Positions 5,536 to 14,000 of a DNA stretch of 32,227 nucleotides are shown here, one piece after another. The first letter of the stretch is position 1; each line of letters opens with the position of its first letter. The notes beneath the pieces are model-generated. The model worked only from the letters and a program-made list of their open reading frames with translations, searched no databases and had not been told where the DNA came from. The translations under genes were made by a program, and so were the position numbers. This DNA comes from a virus, in the IMG/VR virus record IMGVR_UViG_3300035670_000858, positions 1 to 32,227 of that record; one strand, written 5' to 3'.

Positions 5536-5717
5536 GTTGGCAAGACTTAATCAAGACTCAGACGAGGAAAGAACGCTTCAGGCTTGTCGAGGAGATCTGG
5601 AGAGAACACGGCTGGATACCTCCATCAACCGAGTGCCCAGACACAATGGCAAAGCACAAAGCGTTTAAGGAGTGGTCGATCAGGAATGTCGTGGATCAAC
5701 CTTATCAAACAAGTTAA
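5532..5717 (+). CDS. hypothetical protein, 61 aa
   Basis: Coupled to the previous gene by ATGA. Begins MSWQDLIKTQTRKERFRLVE and has a Trp-rich middle (EIWREHGWIPPS). The next gene begins MSWINLIKQV, so the two may share a start by ancient duplication or convergence, although the rest differs. Function unknown. Confidence 0.55.
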   Translation: MSWQDLIKTQTRKERFRLVEEIWREHGWIPPSTECPDTMAKHKAFKEWSIRNVVDQPYQTS

Positions 5718-5958
5718 GTCGTCAGACCTAGAGGATATAACGGCAGCGTATAACCAAGCGTTGCCGTTTGTCGTTCAAGGCTGGGCAAAGATGATCTTAA
5801 AGTTAGCTAAAAGCAAACGACTTCCGATCATCGAGAAGATCGACAAGATTCACGGACAGAAGATTGGCCAGATGGTACGAGACGAAGTTACCGCGCAACA
5901 CCGCGACTCTTTTCAAAACTCCTCATGCCAGCAATCCCCAACATACCGCTCAAAATAA
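5686..5958 (+). CDS. hypothetical protein, 90 aa, last rightward gene
   Basis: ATG at 5686 lies within the previous gene (32-base overlap), with AAGGAG 13 bases upstream, a loose spacing. The frame is open further upstream but has only TTG starts there. The protein is helical and basic: MSWINLIKQVKSSDLEDITA, then FVVQGWAKMILKLAKSKRLP, then EKIDKIHGQKIGQMVRDEV. Its last 24 codons lie over the end of the minus-strand holin gene in the convergent junction, so this tail may be poorly conserved. Function unknown. Confidence 0.5.
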   Translation: MSWINLIKQVKSSDLEDITAAYNQALPFVVQGWAKMILKLAKSKRLPIIEKIDKIHGQKIGQMVRDEVTAQHRDSFQNSSCQQSPTYRSK

Positions 5959-6301
5959 CCCACAAAGCGTCGGTATCCAACATGGGAGGAGGCTTTACCT
6001 CCTGCGGGACGATCTGCTCTGCCTGCATCCAAGTCCATGCCCAGACTAAAAGCGGATAAAGAAGAAACTGGTAGAACATCGCGCCAGCACCAACCCAACC
6101 GATAGCAGGCCTCCAGCCAGCAACGAACATATTCTGATTGGCAGCCTCGACCTTGTTGACCTCCATTTGACCGAGGTCTATCGCTTGGTCGATACGCTTG
6201 GCTTCTAACTCAAGCTCCATGCGTTCTTTATCGGACGTATGCAGGTCTCCGATGACCTTACCAACCGAATCAACAATGGAAGAGATTCCTAACAGGTTCA
6301 T
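5888..6301 (-). CDS. GTA-type 3-TM holin, 137 aa
   Basis: Resembles the holin family first described from gene transfer agents. It has an N-terminal helix (MNLLGISSIVDSVGKVIGDL), a charged coiled segment (KERMELELEAKRIDQ), the motif NQNMFVAGWRPAIGWVGAGA at about residues 56-75 and then membrane helices (MFYQFLLYPLLVWAWTWM and LWVILSGMLGIAGM). It would make the membrane lesion that releases the endolysin. The ATG at 6301 is chosen because it makes ATGA with the endolysin stop and has AGGA upstream. The ATG at 6325 lacks a site. Placing the holin after the endolysin, at the end of the late operon, is unusual but known. Confidence 0.75.
   Translation of the reverse strand: MNLLGISSIVDSVGKVIGDLHTSDKERMELELEAKRIDQAIDLGQMEVNKVEAANQNMFVAGWRPAIGWVGAGAMFYQFLLYPLLVWAWTWMQAEQIVPQEVKPPPMLDTDALWVILSGMLGIAGMRSFEKSRGVAR
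5987..6003. other. 6-bp perfect stem-loop near the convergent junction
   Basis: AGGAGG-CTTTA-CCTCCT forms a perfect stem-loop 29 bases past the last rightward stop codon, inside the holin gene. No T-run follows in either direction, so it is not a classical terminator. It might slow polymerase at the convergent junction. On the minus strand it also creates AGGAGG upstream of an internal ATG in the holin. Confidence 0.35.
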
Positions 6302-6798
6302 AGCTTGAGCGTCCTGTTGATCCAACCCAACATGAACTTCATCTGACTTCTATCTCGCGTCACAATATCCCGATAACGAGCAATCTTTGCTAGCGCGTAA
6401 TAAGCCACAAATAGCTCTGGATTAGCTTGGTTGAGTGCTGATATGGTCTTAGGGCCAATAACGCCGTCTGGGGCCGTTTTGACGCATATCTGGGCAAGTT
6501 TGATGGATACGGGTACGCCAGCGTTAACAGCAAAGTTAAAGATCGACGAGGCTATAACGTCATGCGTTAAATCGTCGCCCTTGATCTTGTCCCAGAAGTT
6601 CTCTCTGTAAAAGTCTCGGACTAACTGTGTTGGAGGCGTTTCCTGGTAGTCAATATGCTGCCAGCCCTCCCACTTTGGGTGCATCTTGCGAGCAATACCC
6701 GCATAGGTCTGACCGCCTCGGTCTCCTTTAACCTCGTGGAGAACGTAACCTCCCTCGTCCTCCATCATCTTGTCGTACGCTTGTTCAAAGTTAGCCAA
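6298..6798 (-). CDS. GH108-type endolysin, 166 aa
   Basis: Glycosidase that cleaves peptidoglycan at lysis. The N-terminal domain has FEQAYDKMMEDEGGYV with the family's catalytic Glu in EGGY (residue 15), then GDRGGQTYAGIARKMHP and FYRENFWDKIKGDDL. The C-terminal part (AQICVKTAPDGVIGPKTISA) is the peptidoglycan-binding partner usual for GH108. The start is a TTG at 6798: GAGGAG lies 6 bases before it, and the protein then begins exactly where the family does. The longer frame to 6930 would overlap the phosphoesterase by 140 bases. It overlaps that gene by 8 bases. There is no signal peptide, so it needs a holin. Confidence 0.85.
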   Translation of the reverse strand: MANFEQAYDKMMEDEGGYVLHEVKGDRGGQTYAGIARKMHPKWEGWQHIDYQETPPTQLVRDFYRENFWDKIKGDDLTHDVIASSIFNFAVNAGVPVSIKLAQICVKTAPDGVIGPKTISALNQANPELFVAYYALAKIARYRDIVTRDRSQMKFMLGWINRTLKL

Positions 6799-7726
6799 CT
6801 GCCGCTCCTCGGAAATACGCTGTTCCCTCGATAACCTCGACGAGTTCAGGAGGCAAGAGTAAACCATCCTTGAAACACAAGACAGCAAACCCTGAACACC
6901 ATGGGACAGGATTATCTTCAAGGTAAGCAAACTGGTTTCCGCCAGGGTCTGCCAGCATCCCCGTAGAGACTCCGTACCTTCTACCTCGATAGTCGCCCCA
7001 GCCCTTAACCTCCAAGAGGTGAGTATGCCCTGAGACCGTAGAGATCCCCGCTTTCAACGTGTTGTTATATCCTGAGTGGATACCGCCGTGTTGGAGCCTG
7101 TGCTTAATCATACAAAGGTTATTAACCATCACCGACCAACTTACAGACCACTCAGGAATATGATCTTTAAGACATGTTCCACCAATACCTCTGAACTCAG
7201 GAACTGCGCCCGCTAATCGCTTGTCGAACCGGATGTCATGGTTGCCCGTCGTTCGATGTAAGAAGGTTCCTAGACCTTTACACGCTTTGACGATCTGATC
7301 CATATGCCACTGGACTGCCTCTAGTTCGTCACGAAGGTTTGTGACAGGCTCCCAGTCCATTGCGCCGTACTTAGAGATAGTCCCGCCATCAAGGATGTCG
7401 CCGTTTGCAATGACCGCTTTTGGCTTTAGGGTCTTGATGAGTTTCAAGAGGGCTTGGAAGCCCACAGAGGGTTCTCCAGGCATGAAGTGAGCGTCGCTAA
7501 AGACAAGCACATAGCCTTCAATTTCTAGGGTTGCTCGCCTGCGATTCTCAGGTATGGTGAAACGACCGTCTTTGGTTGGCAGTAGGATATTGTGGGTTTT
7601 CTCGATCGTCCGCCGCCTTTCGTAGACGTTGCGAACCGCAATACCCAGACGATCTGCAATGCGTGATGGACTGCCTAACTCTTTCCAGACTTTGATGAAC
7701 TCTTCATCTTCGGATTTTTTACGCAC
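6791..7726 (-). CDS. HTH-metallophosphoesterase, 311 aa
   Basis: Calcineurin-like phosphoesterase with all metal motifs: SDAHF (about 77-81), GDILDGG (109-115), GNHD (161-164) and SGHTH (232-236), plus an extra His (MIKHRLQHGG). The first 45 residues form a helix-turn-helix (SPSRIADRLGIAVRNVYERR), which suggests nucleic-acid targeting. Proteins with this arrangement are common in phages and have no settled substrate. They may be nucleases or 2',3'-cyclic phosphodiesterases. The GTG at 7726 has GAGGGG 7 bases upstream and is preferred over a TTG at 7732. The gene sits between a small conserved gene and the endolysin. Confidence 0.8.
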   Translation of the reverse strand: MRKKSEDEEFIKVWKELGSPSRIADRLGIAVRNVYERRRTIEKTHNILLPTKDGRFTIPENRRRATLEIEGYVLVFSDAHFMPGEPSVGFQALLKLIKTLKPKAVIANGDILDGGTISKYGAMDWEPVTNLRDELEAVQWHMDQIVKACKGLGTFLHRTTGNHDIRFDKRLAGAVPEFRGIGGTCLKDHIPEWSVSWSVMVNNLCMIKHRLQHGGIHSGYNNTLKAGISTVSGHTHLLEVKGWGDYRGRRYGVSTGMLADPGGNQFAYLEDNPVPWCSGFAVLCFKDGLLLPPELVEVIEGTAYFRGAAVG

Positions 7727-7971
7727 CTGCAAGCCCCTCGCTCGATGCTCTGGATCATCTTTCGAGGAATGACCAAAGACTGAGCAATTGCATCGTCAGT
7801 CAATGACTGACAAATTTTCACGCCCTGCTCGGTCTCTGCTAACAAAAACCCTACTGAGACAACAAGCGGAACCTGAAACTCTTTGGCTTTCTCTGGGCTA
7901 TCACCCCAACCCAGAGTGTCGTGGCAGGCATCTTCCCAAACTACTTTAACTATCGGAAGATTGTGCTTCAT
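7675..7971 (-). CDS. conserved small phage protein, 98 aa
   Basis: The sequence follows an unnamed small family common in phages: IVKVVWEDACHD near the start, then VSVGFLLAETEQGVKICQSL and IPRKMIQSIERG in the second half. It is predicted to be a compact beta-rich protein. It ends in a basic Ser/Lys tail. It overlaps the phosphoesterase by 52 bases and the membrane protein upstream by 26, which implies coupled translation. Members are often found near lysis or tail genes. Function unknown. Confidence 0.65.
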   Translation of the reverse strand: MKHNLPIVKVVWEDACHDTLGWGDSPEKAKEFQVPLVVSVGFLLAETEQGVKICQSLTDDAIAQSLVIPRKMIQSIERGACRCVKNPKMKSSSKSGKS

Positions 7972-8164
7972 TCTTCTTATCTTTTATGGCATGGAACCAT
8001 TTCCAGACAAGCCAGCCGGACTGTAACACAATGTAGAGCAGGGTAGCAATAGCAACCCATTCGTTCAGAGTCAGACCACCAACGGTCACAGCCGTTGTAA
8101 TTACTACAGGAGGAGCAGCTTTAGCAGCCTCAACAAGTACGTCTGACTTCTGTTCGGGTGTCAT
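7946..8164 (-). CDS. small membrane protein, candidate second holin, 72 aa
   Basis: Residues 18-30 are moderately hydrophobic (APPVVITTAVTVGG) and residues 35-57 form a strong membrane helix (WVAIATLLYIVLQSGWLVWKWF). The tail is charged (HAIKDKKNEAQ). This size and layout is that of class II or T7-type holins and of holin-like proteins in aquatic podophages. It is the first gene of the lysis region, upstream of the endolysin. It could be the true holin, an antiholin partner of the 3-TM protein at 5888, or an unrelated membrane protein. Confidence 0.6.
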   Translation of the reverse strand: MTPEQKSDVLVEAAKAAPPVVITTAVTVGGLTLNEWVAIATLLYIVLQSGWLVWKWFHAIKDKKNEAQSSDS

Positions 8165-8469
8165 AGCTGAGAGGTCGTTAAGTTAATAACTTGGCTAGTT
8201 GTCAATTCTGCCAAAACTGGCAATTCTGGCAAAGTTTCCGGCATAGTCTGCCAAGCACTCTCTACCCAAGTCCTGCCCTCGTGCTGCCAGTTCCACTGAT
8301 AACCTGCCCTGTCTTGTGGCTTAGGGTCTCTGATGATCCATTCCCAGTTTAGCCATACAAGATTCTTACCTTCAGGGATTTCTGTCGGTGGTGGTGGAAC
8401 CTCTTGCCAGCCTTCAGTCCCGTCTGGCTCGGTAGTTGGTACGCTTCCGTATTTAGTCCAATATTGCAT
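8161..8469 (-). CDS. Trp/Pro-rich protein, possible tail-fibre accessory, 102 aa
   Basis: MQYWTKYGSVPTTEPDGTEG is followed by a Pro-rich turn (EVPPPPTEIPEG), then LVWLNWEWIIRDPKPQDRAG, YQWNWQHEGRTW and a Thr/Leu-rich tail. The many aromatic residues suggest a small beta-sandwich, like fibre-assembly or fibre-tip proteins. It lies directly behind the LamG fibre-like gene. The ATG at 8469 is chosen because GAGG lies 6 bases upstream. A GTG at 8481 overlaps the previous stop. Family not recognised. Confidence 0.6.
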   Translation of the reverse strand: MQYWTKYGSVPTTEPDGTEGWQEVPPPPTEIPEGKNLVWLNWEWIIRDPKPQDRAGYQWNWQHEGRTWVESAWQTMPETLPELPVLAELTTSQVINLTTSQL

Positions 8470-8477
8470 GGTTAGCC

Positions 8478-10610
8478 TCACAGTGTTGGGAAGGCTGATG
8501 TCGGTACAGTTGTAACCGTTCTAGCGTATCCGTTTGTGATGCGGACATCTTGTATGTAGCCACTATACAAATCACCGCCTGTCCGGTTTGCGCCTATGTA
8601 CATGGAACTTGTCTGCGTAAAGTCAGTGCTAACCGTTCCGGTTCCATCGTTAACACCACCAATGTAAATCTTGGTTTGATTAGTGCTTGTGCCTTCTCTG
8701 ACTACAGCAATGTAAGTCCACGCATTTTGCGAGATGGTTCCTGTGGAGGTAATCGTGCTTGTCCCATAAGTAAACACAACTTGATTGCTAGTATTCAAAG
8801 AAACAAGCCAGCCCGTGGTTGATGTTCCTTTGGCAACCAGACCTCTAGCCGATCCCAAAGCGGCAAGCCTAATCCACATTTCAATTGTGAACGGAGCAGT
8901 GCCAAATCTTTGAATAGGTTGGTCTGCCTGTATCCAAAGATAGTCAGTCCCAGTTCCGTCAAAATAGATACTGCTACCACCAAATTTAGACTGAGTAGTG
9001 CTAATCCGTACACCGTTAACCGTGTTATCTAGCGTCTCCAAGTCATTCTTACTTGTAGCATCGTAGATACCAGCGTTGGTGAAGTTGAGTAGTAGGGATG
9101 TGGCAGAAGATGCAAAACTGGTGTTGACGTTGGTTGTGCTTGGGTAGGATGCTGCTGATGTTGAGCCAGCGTTGGTTATAGGCAGCAATGAAGGAGGTGT
9201 AAATGCTCCAGTGTAGACAGCAGTTCCTTTGACAAGACGCAAGTTTGATATATAACCATTCCAATAACGCCCAGCGAATAACTCAGGTGTATGTCCAACA
9301 TAAAAAGATGTGGTAGCGTTAAGGTTTGTGGTTAATGTTGCTGTTGAGTCAGAAACACCGTTTATATACAAAGTAAGAGTTGAACCGCTACGAACAAAAG
9401 CAATGTGAGTCCAAGTGTTTATTAAAATTGCTGCGGAACTGGTTATTGTAAATGCGCCACTAGCACCGTCATACCAACCTATTTTTGTCCCTCCAACATC
9501 TGCAAGAATCTGAAATGTGTTTGTTGTTGCTGATATATAATCCCCGCAGGCAGTCATATAACTGGTATTTGCGTTTTTCCAAAGCCACATCTCTACCGTA
9601 AAATCTCCGGCTCCTAAATGAAGTGCCGTTTGATTGCCAGCATTAAGATAATCCCCACTACCATCAAAATATCCTGACCCACCATAAGTCGCAGCAGACC
9701 ACGATGCAGTGGGGTTGAATGGAGAGAAGGCTTGTACGGAGGGAGTCCCCGTAACAGTCATATTTGTAAATGCAGCAGTGCTGTCTGTGTACTGGAATCT
9801 GTTGTTGTAAAGACCTAAGAAAATAGTATTTGAATCTGCGGTTAATGCAGAGGTCGGTGTACTTGAGATTGTCCTGTTTGTATTACTTAATCTTAAGTTT
9901 GAGATATAACCGTTAGCAAAATTTGTGTTGCTACGATCAGCACCAATCTTCATGTTGTCTGTTTGACTAAATGTAGTCGCAGACGTTCCTGTGGCATCTG
10001 ATACTGCATTGACATACAGCGTGGTTTGGTTTGATCCTGTTCCAGCACGAACAACTGCAACGTAATACCATGTATTAGCTGCTAATGATGTTGCTCCAGT
10101 AATACTTGTGCTTGTGTCTGTAAAGACTAATTTGTCTGCCGAACTAATCTGGAAAACCCAACCTGTTGGTGTAGACGCTCCTTTGCTAGCAATTGTTTGT
10201 GTTGCTCCGCTTGCAGCACGATAAACAAATGCTTCAATCGTGAAATTTGAACTACCAAAACGTAGGTTTGAAGTGTCTGTAACGGTTAAGTACGTTGTAC
10301 TTGTGTTGAAAGAACCGCTCCACCCAGTCTGACTAAAAGGTGAGAACGTACCTTGTGTGGTGTTGCCGTTGCGGGTGATGGTGAAGTTATTAGTAGACGC
10401 ATCTAAGAAGGTATTATTCTGTGCGCCGTTGGTTCCGTTGCCTGGAAGCAGCAGGGTGGTGTATTCAAAGTAAGGGTCGGCATAAGTAGGGACGGGCCAA
10501 ATACCTTGCTTTTGAGCTAAAAAAGCCTCTTTAAGAGACCACACGCCTCTAGCTATAGAGGTAGTCGGAATGTTTGCGGGGCCGATAACCCCGCCGTTAC
10601 CTACTGGCAT
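8478..10610 (-). CDS. triple LamG/concanavalin-like receptor-binding protein, 710 aa
   Basis: After an N-terminal anchor (MPVGNGGVIGPANIPTTSIA..., about 1-48) there are three laminin-G/concanavalin-A-like jelly rolls. Domain 1 (about 50-250) has FTIEAFVYR, TWYYVAVVR and YISNLRLS. Domain 2 (about 300-480) has FTVEMWLWK, TWTHIAFVRSG and YISNLRLVKG. Domain 3 (about 515-705) has FTIEMWIRL, AWTYIAVVREG and YIQDVRITNG. These folds bind sugars, so the protein is likely a tail spike or fibre tip that recognises host surface glycans. AAGGGG precedes the ATG by 5 bases. It lies after the long tail fibre and a small virion gene. Confidence 0.8.
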   Translation of the reverse strand: MPVGNGGVIGPANIPTTSIARGVWSLKEAFLAQKQGIWPVPTYADPYFEYTTLLLPGNGTNGAQNNTFLDASTNNFTITRNGNTTQGTFSPFSQTGWSGSFNTSTTYLTVTDTSNLRFGSSNFTIEAFVYRAASGATQTIASKGASTPTGWVFQISSADKLVFTDTSTSITGATSLAANTWYYVAVVRAGTGSNQTTLYVNAVSDATGTSATTFSQTDNMKIGADRSNTNFANGYISNLRLSNTNRTISSTPTSALTADSNTIFLGLYNNRFQYTDSTAAFTNMTVTGTPSVQAFSPFNPTASWSAATYGGSGYFDGSGDYLNAGNQTALHLGAGDFTVEMWLWKNANTSYMTACGDYISATTNTFQILADVGGTKIGWYDGASGAFTITSSAAILINTWTHIAFVRSGSTLTLYINGVSDSTATLTTNLNATTSFYVGHTPELFAGRYWNGYISNLRLVKGTAVYTGAFTPPSLLPITNAGSTSAASYPSTTNVNTSFASSATSLLLNFTNAGIYDATSKNDLETLDNTVNGVRISTTQSKFGGSSIYFDGTGTDYLWIQADQPIQRFGTAPFTIEMWIRLAALGSARGLVAKGTSTTGWLVSLNTSNQVVFTYGTSTITSTGTISQNAWTYIAVVREGTSTNQTKIYIGGVNDGTGTVSTDFTQTSSMYIGANRTGGDLYSGYIQDVRITNGYARTVTTVPTSAFPTL

Positions 10611-10619
10611 AGCAACCCC

Positions 10620-11006
10620 TTAAGCGTTCATTTCTTCCCAAGAACAGGTAACAACTAAATCATTAGCTGCCCCTGCCGTTGCGCCTATTGACTTATCTTC
10701 TAACAGATAAAACGATGTGGACTTATCCGTCACAACTAACGTCGCGTCCGCAGGAACTGATATGGTAGATGCTATCTGCGTCCCTGTGCCACCTAGATCG
10801 TCTTGGCTAAAAAGTTTGATTGTGATGTCAGCGGCAGCAGAACCGTCTACGTTTGCCACCACTATCGAGTTGATCTTAAAAACTTTGCCTGACGAAGCAG
10901 GGTTGTTGATAAGCGCGGTAGCAAAAGGATCTGCCGTCGATGATATGAGATACGACGAGGTATTCCCGTAGATCGCCGCGACGTTGACTAAATTAGGATT
11001 TGCCAC
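10620..11006 (-). CDS. conserved virion-associated protein, 128 aa
   Basis: Beta-rich protein: MANPNLVNVAAIYGNTSSYL, then GKVFKINSIVVANVDG, ADITIKLFS, ISVPADATLVVTD, SFYLLEDKSI and VVTCSWEE. This set of short strands is shared by a small family next to tail-fibre genes in many aquatic phages. It is likely a fibre adaptor, trimming or decoration protein. The start is GTG at 11006 with AAGGAG 6 bases upstream, a clear choice. It lies between two receptor-binding candidates. The exact role is not known. Confidence 0.65.
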   Translation of the reverse strand: MANPNLVNVAAIYGNTSSYLISSTADPFATALINNPASSGKVFKINSIVVANVDGSAAADITIKLFSQDDLGGTGTQIASTISVPADATLVVTDKSTSFYLLEDKSIGATAGAANDLVVTCSWEEMNA

Positions 11007-11016
11007 GAGAAACTCC

Positions 11017-14000
11017 TTAGTACCCGAAGATAAGCGACATAGCTATTGCCTTGCCAGTTGTAATGCCAGAACCACCTGTGTTTGTGACCCATGAAAGCGT
11101 ACCAGAACCGTTTGTTTGTAGGATCTGTCCGTTAGTACCATCAGCACTCGGAAGTGTCCACGTTACGTTTGCAGAAACCGTCCCTGGAGCCTTGAAAGCT
11201 ACATAGTTTGATGAATCCGTGTCCGCAAACCGTAAGGCTCCTGTAGCCCCGATCTGGACGTTTGTGCCATCCCAAGTAAGGTTTGCAGAACCACCAAACG
11301 AACTTGAGTTGTTGAACTGAATTTGAGTATTAGAACCACCAGGGCTTGCAGAGACCGTACCCCACTCCAAAGCAGTAGCACCAGCGTTGACACGAAGAAC
11401 TTGTAGTGCCGTTCCGATGGTCGTTAGACCTGTACCGCCGTTTGTTGTTCCTAGCGTCCCTGTGATGCCCGTGGACAACGAGACGTTCGTGATCGTGTTA
11501 CTAGAACCGTTGATAGTCTTGTTGGTAAGTGCCTCTGAGCCTGCAAGCGTTGCTAACGTTCCTGTGGTCGGAACCGTAACGTTTGTCGCCCCTGTGCTTG
11601 TGATCGTGACGCTGTTAGCACCCGACGTTGCAAGCGTAGAACCGTTAGCAAGCGTCAACGTTCCTGTGGTCGTCGAGACTGTAAGACCGTTGAACTTGCC
11701 TGCTGTGATGTCGCCCGTCGTGTCTGCAATCGTGACAGCAGAGTTTTGGACAAGTTTTCCGGTTGTCCCGTCGAACCTTGCAACTGCGTTATCTGTGGCT
11801 GATGCTGGCCCTACAACGTCACCAGCACCTGATACCGTAGCCCAAGTGAATACAGAGCCATCCCACTTGAGATAAGTGTCTGCCGTGGTTGGAGCAGTTG
11901 CAAAGGTTGTTGCGCCTGATCCCGATTGGTAAGCAACACGGTTAGCAGCACCCCCTGCTAAATTGGTCGCTGTCGTTGCAGAAGTCGCAGAAGTCGCGCT
12001 CGTGGCAGAAGTCGCCGTTGCAGCGTTACCAGAGATCGAAATACCCCAGGTTCCTGTTGCACCAGTTCCCGATACCGGAACATAATCTGTTCCCGCTGTA
12101 GCGTTACTAAAGCCACCAGAACCGCTACCTTTTAGGATTGAAGTCCCAGAGGTCGCGGGAGCATAGTCCGTACCAGAGGACGCTGTAGAGAACCCACCCG
12201 ATCCGTTGCCCTTAAGAATCCCGCTTCCTGAAGTCGCAGGTGCGTAGTCTGTTCCTGAGACAGCAGCAGCAATCACACCCGATGAGGCTTTTAACAGACC
12301 CGTCGTTGTTGCTGCCTTGATTAACTTACCCGTCGTGCTATCAAAAAGTGCTATCTGGTTGTTGGTCGCACCTACAGGCCCGTAGACATCACCTGTTCCA
12401 GATGCCGTACCCCAGAAGAGATTCCCCGCTCCGTCTGTATTGAGCGTCTGACCGTTTGTTCCATAAGAGGTCGGGAACACATAAGTTTGGGTTGAAGTTG
12501 ACGCAGCGTTAGAGGGCTGAATCCGAAGCGTTTTCGTTCCCGATCCCGCGTCGTTCGACTGAAGCTCAAGGTAACCAGAAGTCCCTGCGCCTGTGTTGGC
12601 CGTAACCTGCATGTAGCCAACAAAAGAACCCTGTCCAGTGTCTGTAATGCTTGCAGACGAACTCTGGATGATCTTGCCCGTCGTTCCGTCAAACCTAACA
12701 ATTCTGTTATCTGTTGAACTTGCTGGCCCCGTTACATCACCGCTAGACCCACTTGCAAACTCTAACCCCGTAGCACCAGCATTAACCCTTAAGACCTGCA
12801 GAGCAGAACCTAAAGCCGTTAGGCCCGTACCACCATTAGAGACAGGAAGCGTTCCTGTGACACCTGACGAGAGAGGTAACCCAGTCGCGTTTGTGAGCGT
12901 TGCAGAAGAAGGTGTGCCTAGCGCACCGTTCCTCGTCACAATAGCTCCTGTGGAGCCCGTATTGACCGCTAGGGCCGTTGCTACGCCCGTTCCTAAGCCA
13001 GACACACCTGTCGAGATCGGAAGGCCTGTAGCGTTCGTAAGCGTCCCCGAAGATGGTGTACCTAGCGCACCACCGTTTGTGACAATCGCGCCTGACGAGC
13101 CTACGTTGACTGCTAAAGCAGTAGCGACGTTTGTGCCTAACCCAGAAACTCCAGTGGAGATCGGTAGTCCCGTGGCGTTTGTGAGTGTTCCCGACGAAGG
13201 TGTTCCTAATGCACCACCAGGAGCGACATAATCCGTTCCTGCTGTCGCAGAAGTCACAACACCGGAGGAAGCCTTCAAAACACCCGTAACCGATGATCCG
13301 GTGAGGATCTTTCCTGTAACCCCGTTGTAGATCGCTAACTGACCGTTAGTTGCGCTTGCTGGGCCTGTAACGTCTCCACCTGTGGCTAGTGTCGCAAACT
13401 CTAAAGCCGTTCCTGCCGAGTTAACCCTTAAGACATCCAACGCAGCACCAAGACTGGTTAGCCCTGTACCGCCAGAAGTAACAGGAATCGCTGTTCCTGA
13501 GTAGGTAAGGGTGATGTTTCCAGACGAAGTAACGGGAGAACCCGCTGTCAAGAAAGCAGGTGGTGTAATCCCAACACTCACCACCGTACCGACACCAGAA
13601 ACCGTACTCCACTTGACCCCGCCTGTTTCGGCAGAGTCAGCAACCAACACTTGTCCGTTTGAGCCTACAGGAACCCTGACGTTATCTGTGCCTGAGTGAG
13701 CAACGATGTCACCCTTGGTAGACAAAGGAGACAAAGCGTTAAAAGCAGCAGTCTTACTTCCTTGTCCTGTGCCTCCGGTCTCAATCGGAATTGTTCCGGT
13801 TAACTTAGAAGAAGCTAACGACGTAATCCAAGCAGGGTTTGCGTATGACCCTGTAGTCACCACACCGTCTGTTGCGGTTGCGGCATTGCCTGTAATCGAG
13901 ATCCCCCAGGTTCCAGCAGCACCAGAACCCGAAGTCGTAACGAATGCGCCTGTAGACCCTACGTTGACACCCAGCGCAGTAGCGACGTTCGTGCCCAAGC

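Noticed and set aside
6298-6930. Longer endolysin frame starting at 6930
   Set aside because: It would overlap the phosphoesterase by 140 bases and add a Leu/Ser-rich head absent from GH108 enzymes. The TTG at 6798 has GAGGAG at ideal spacing.
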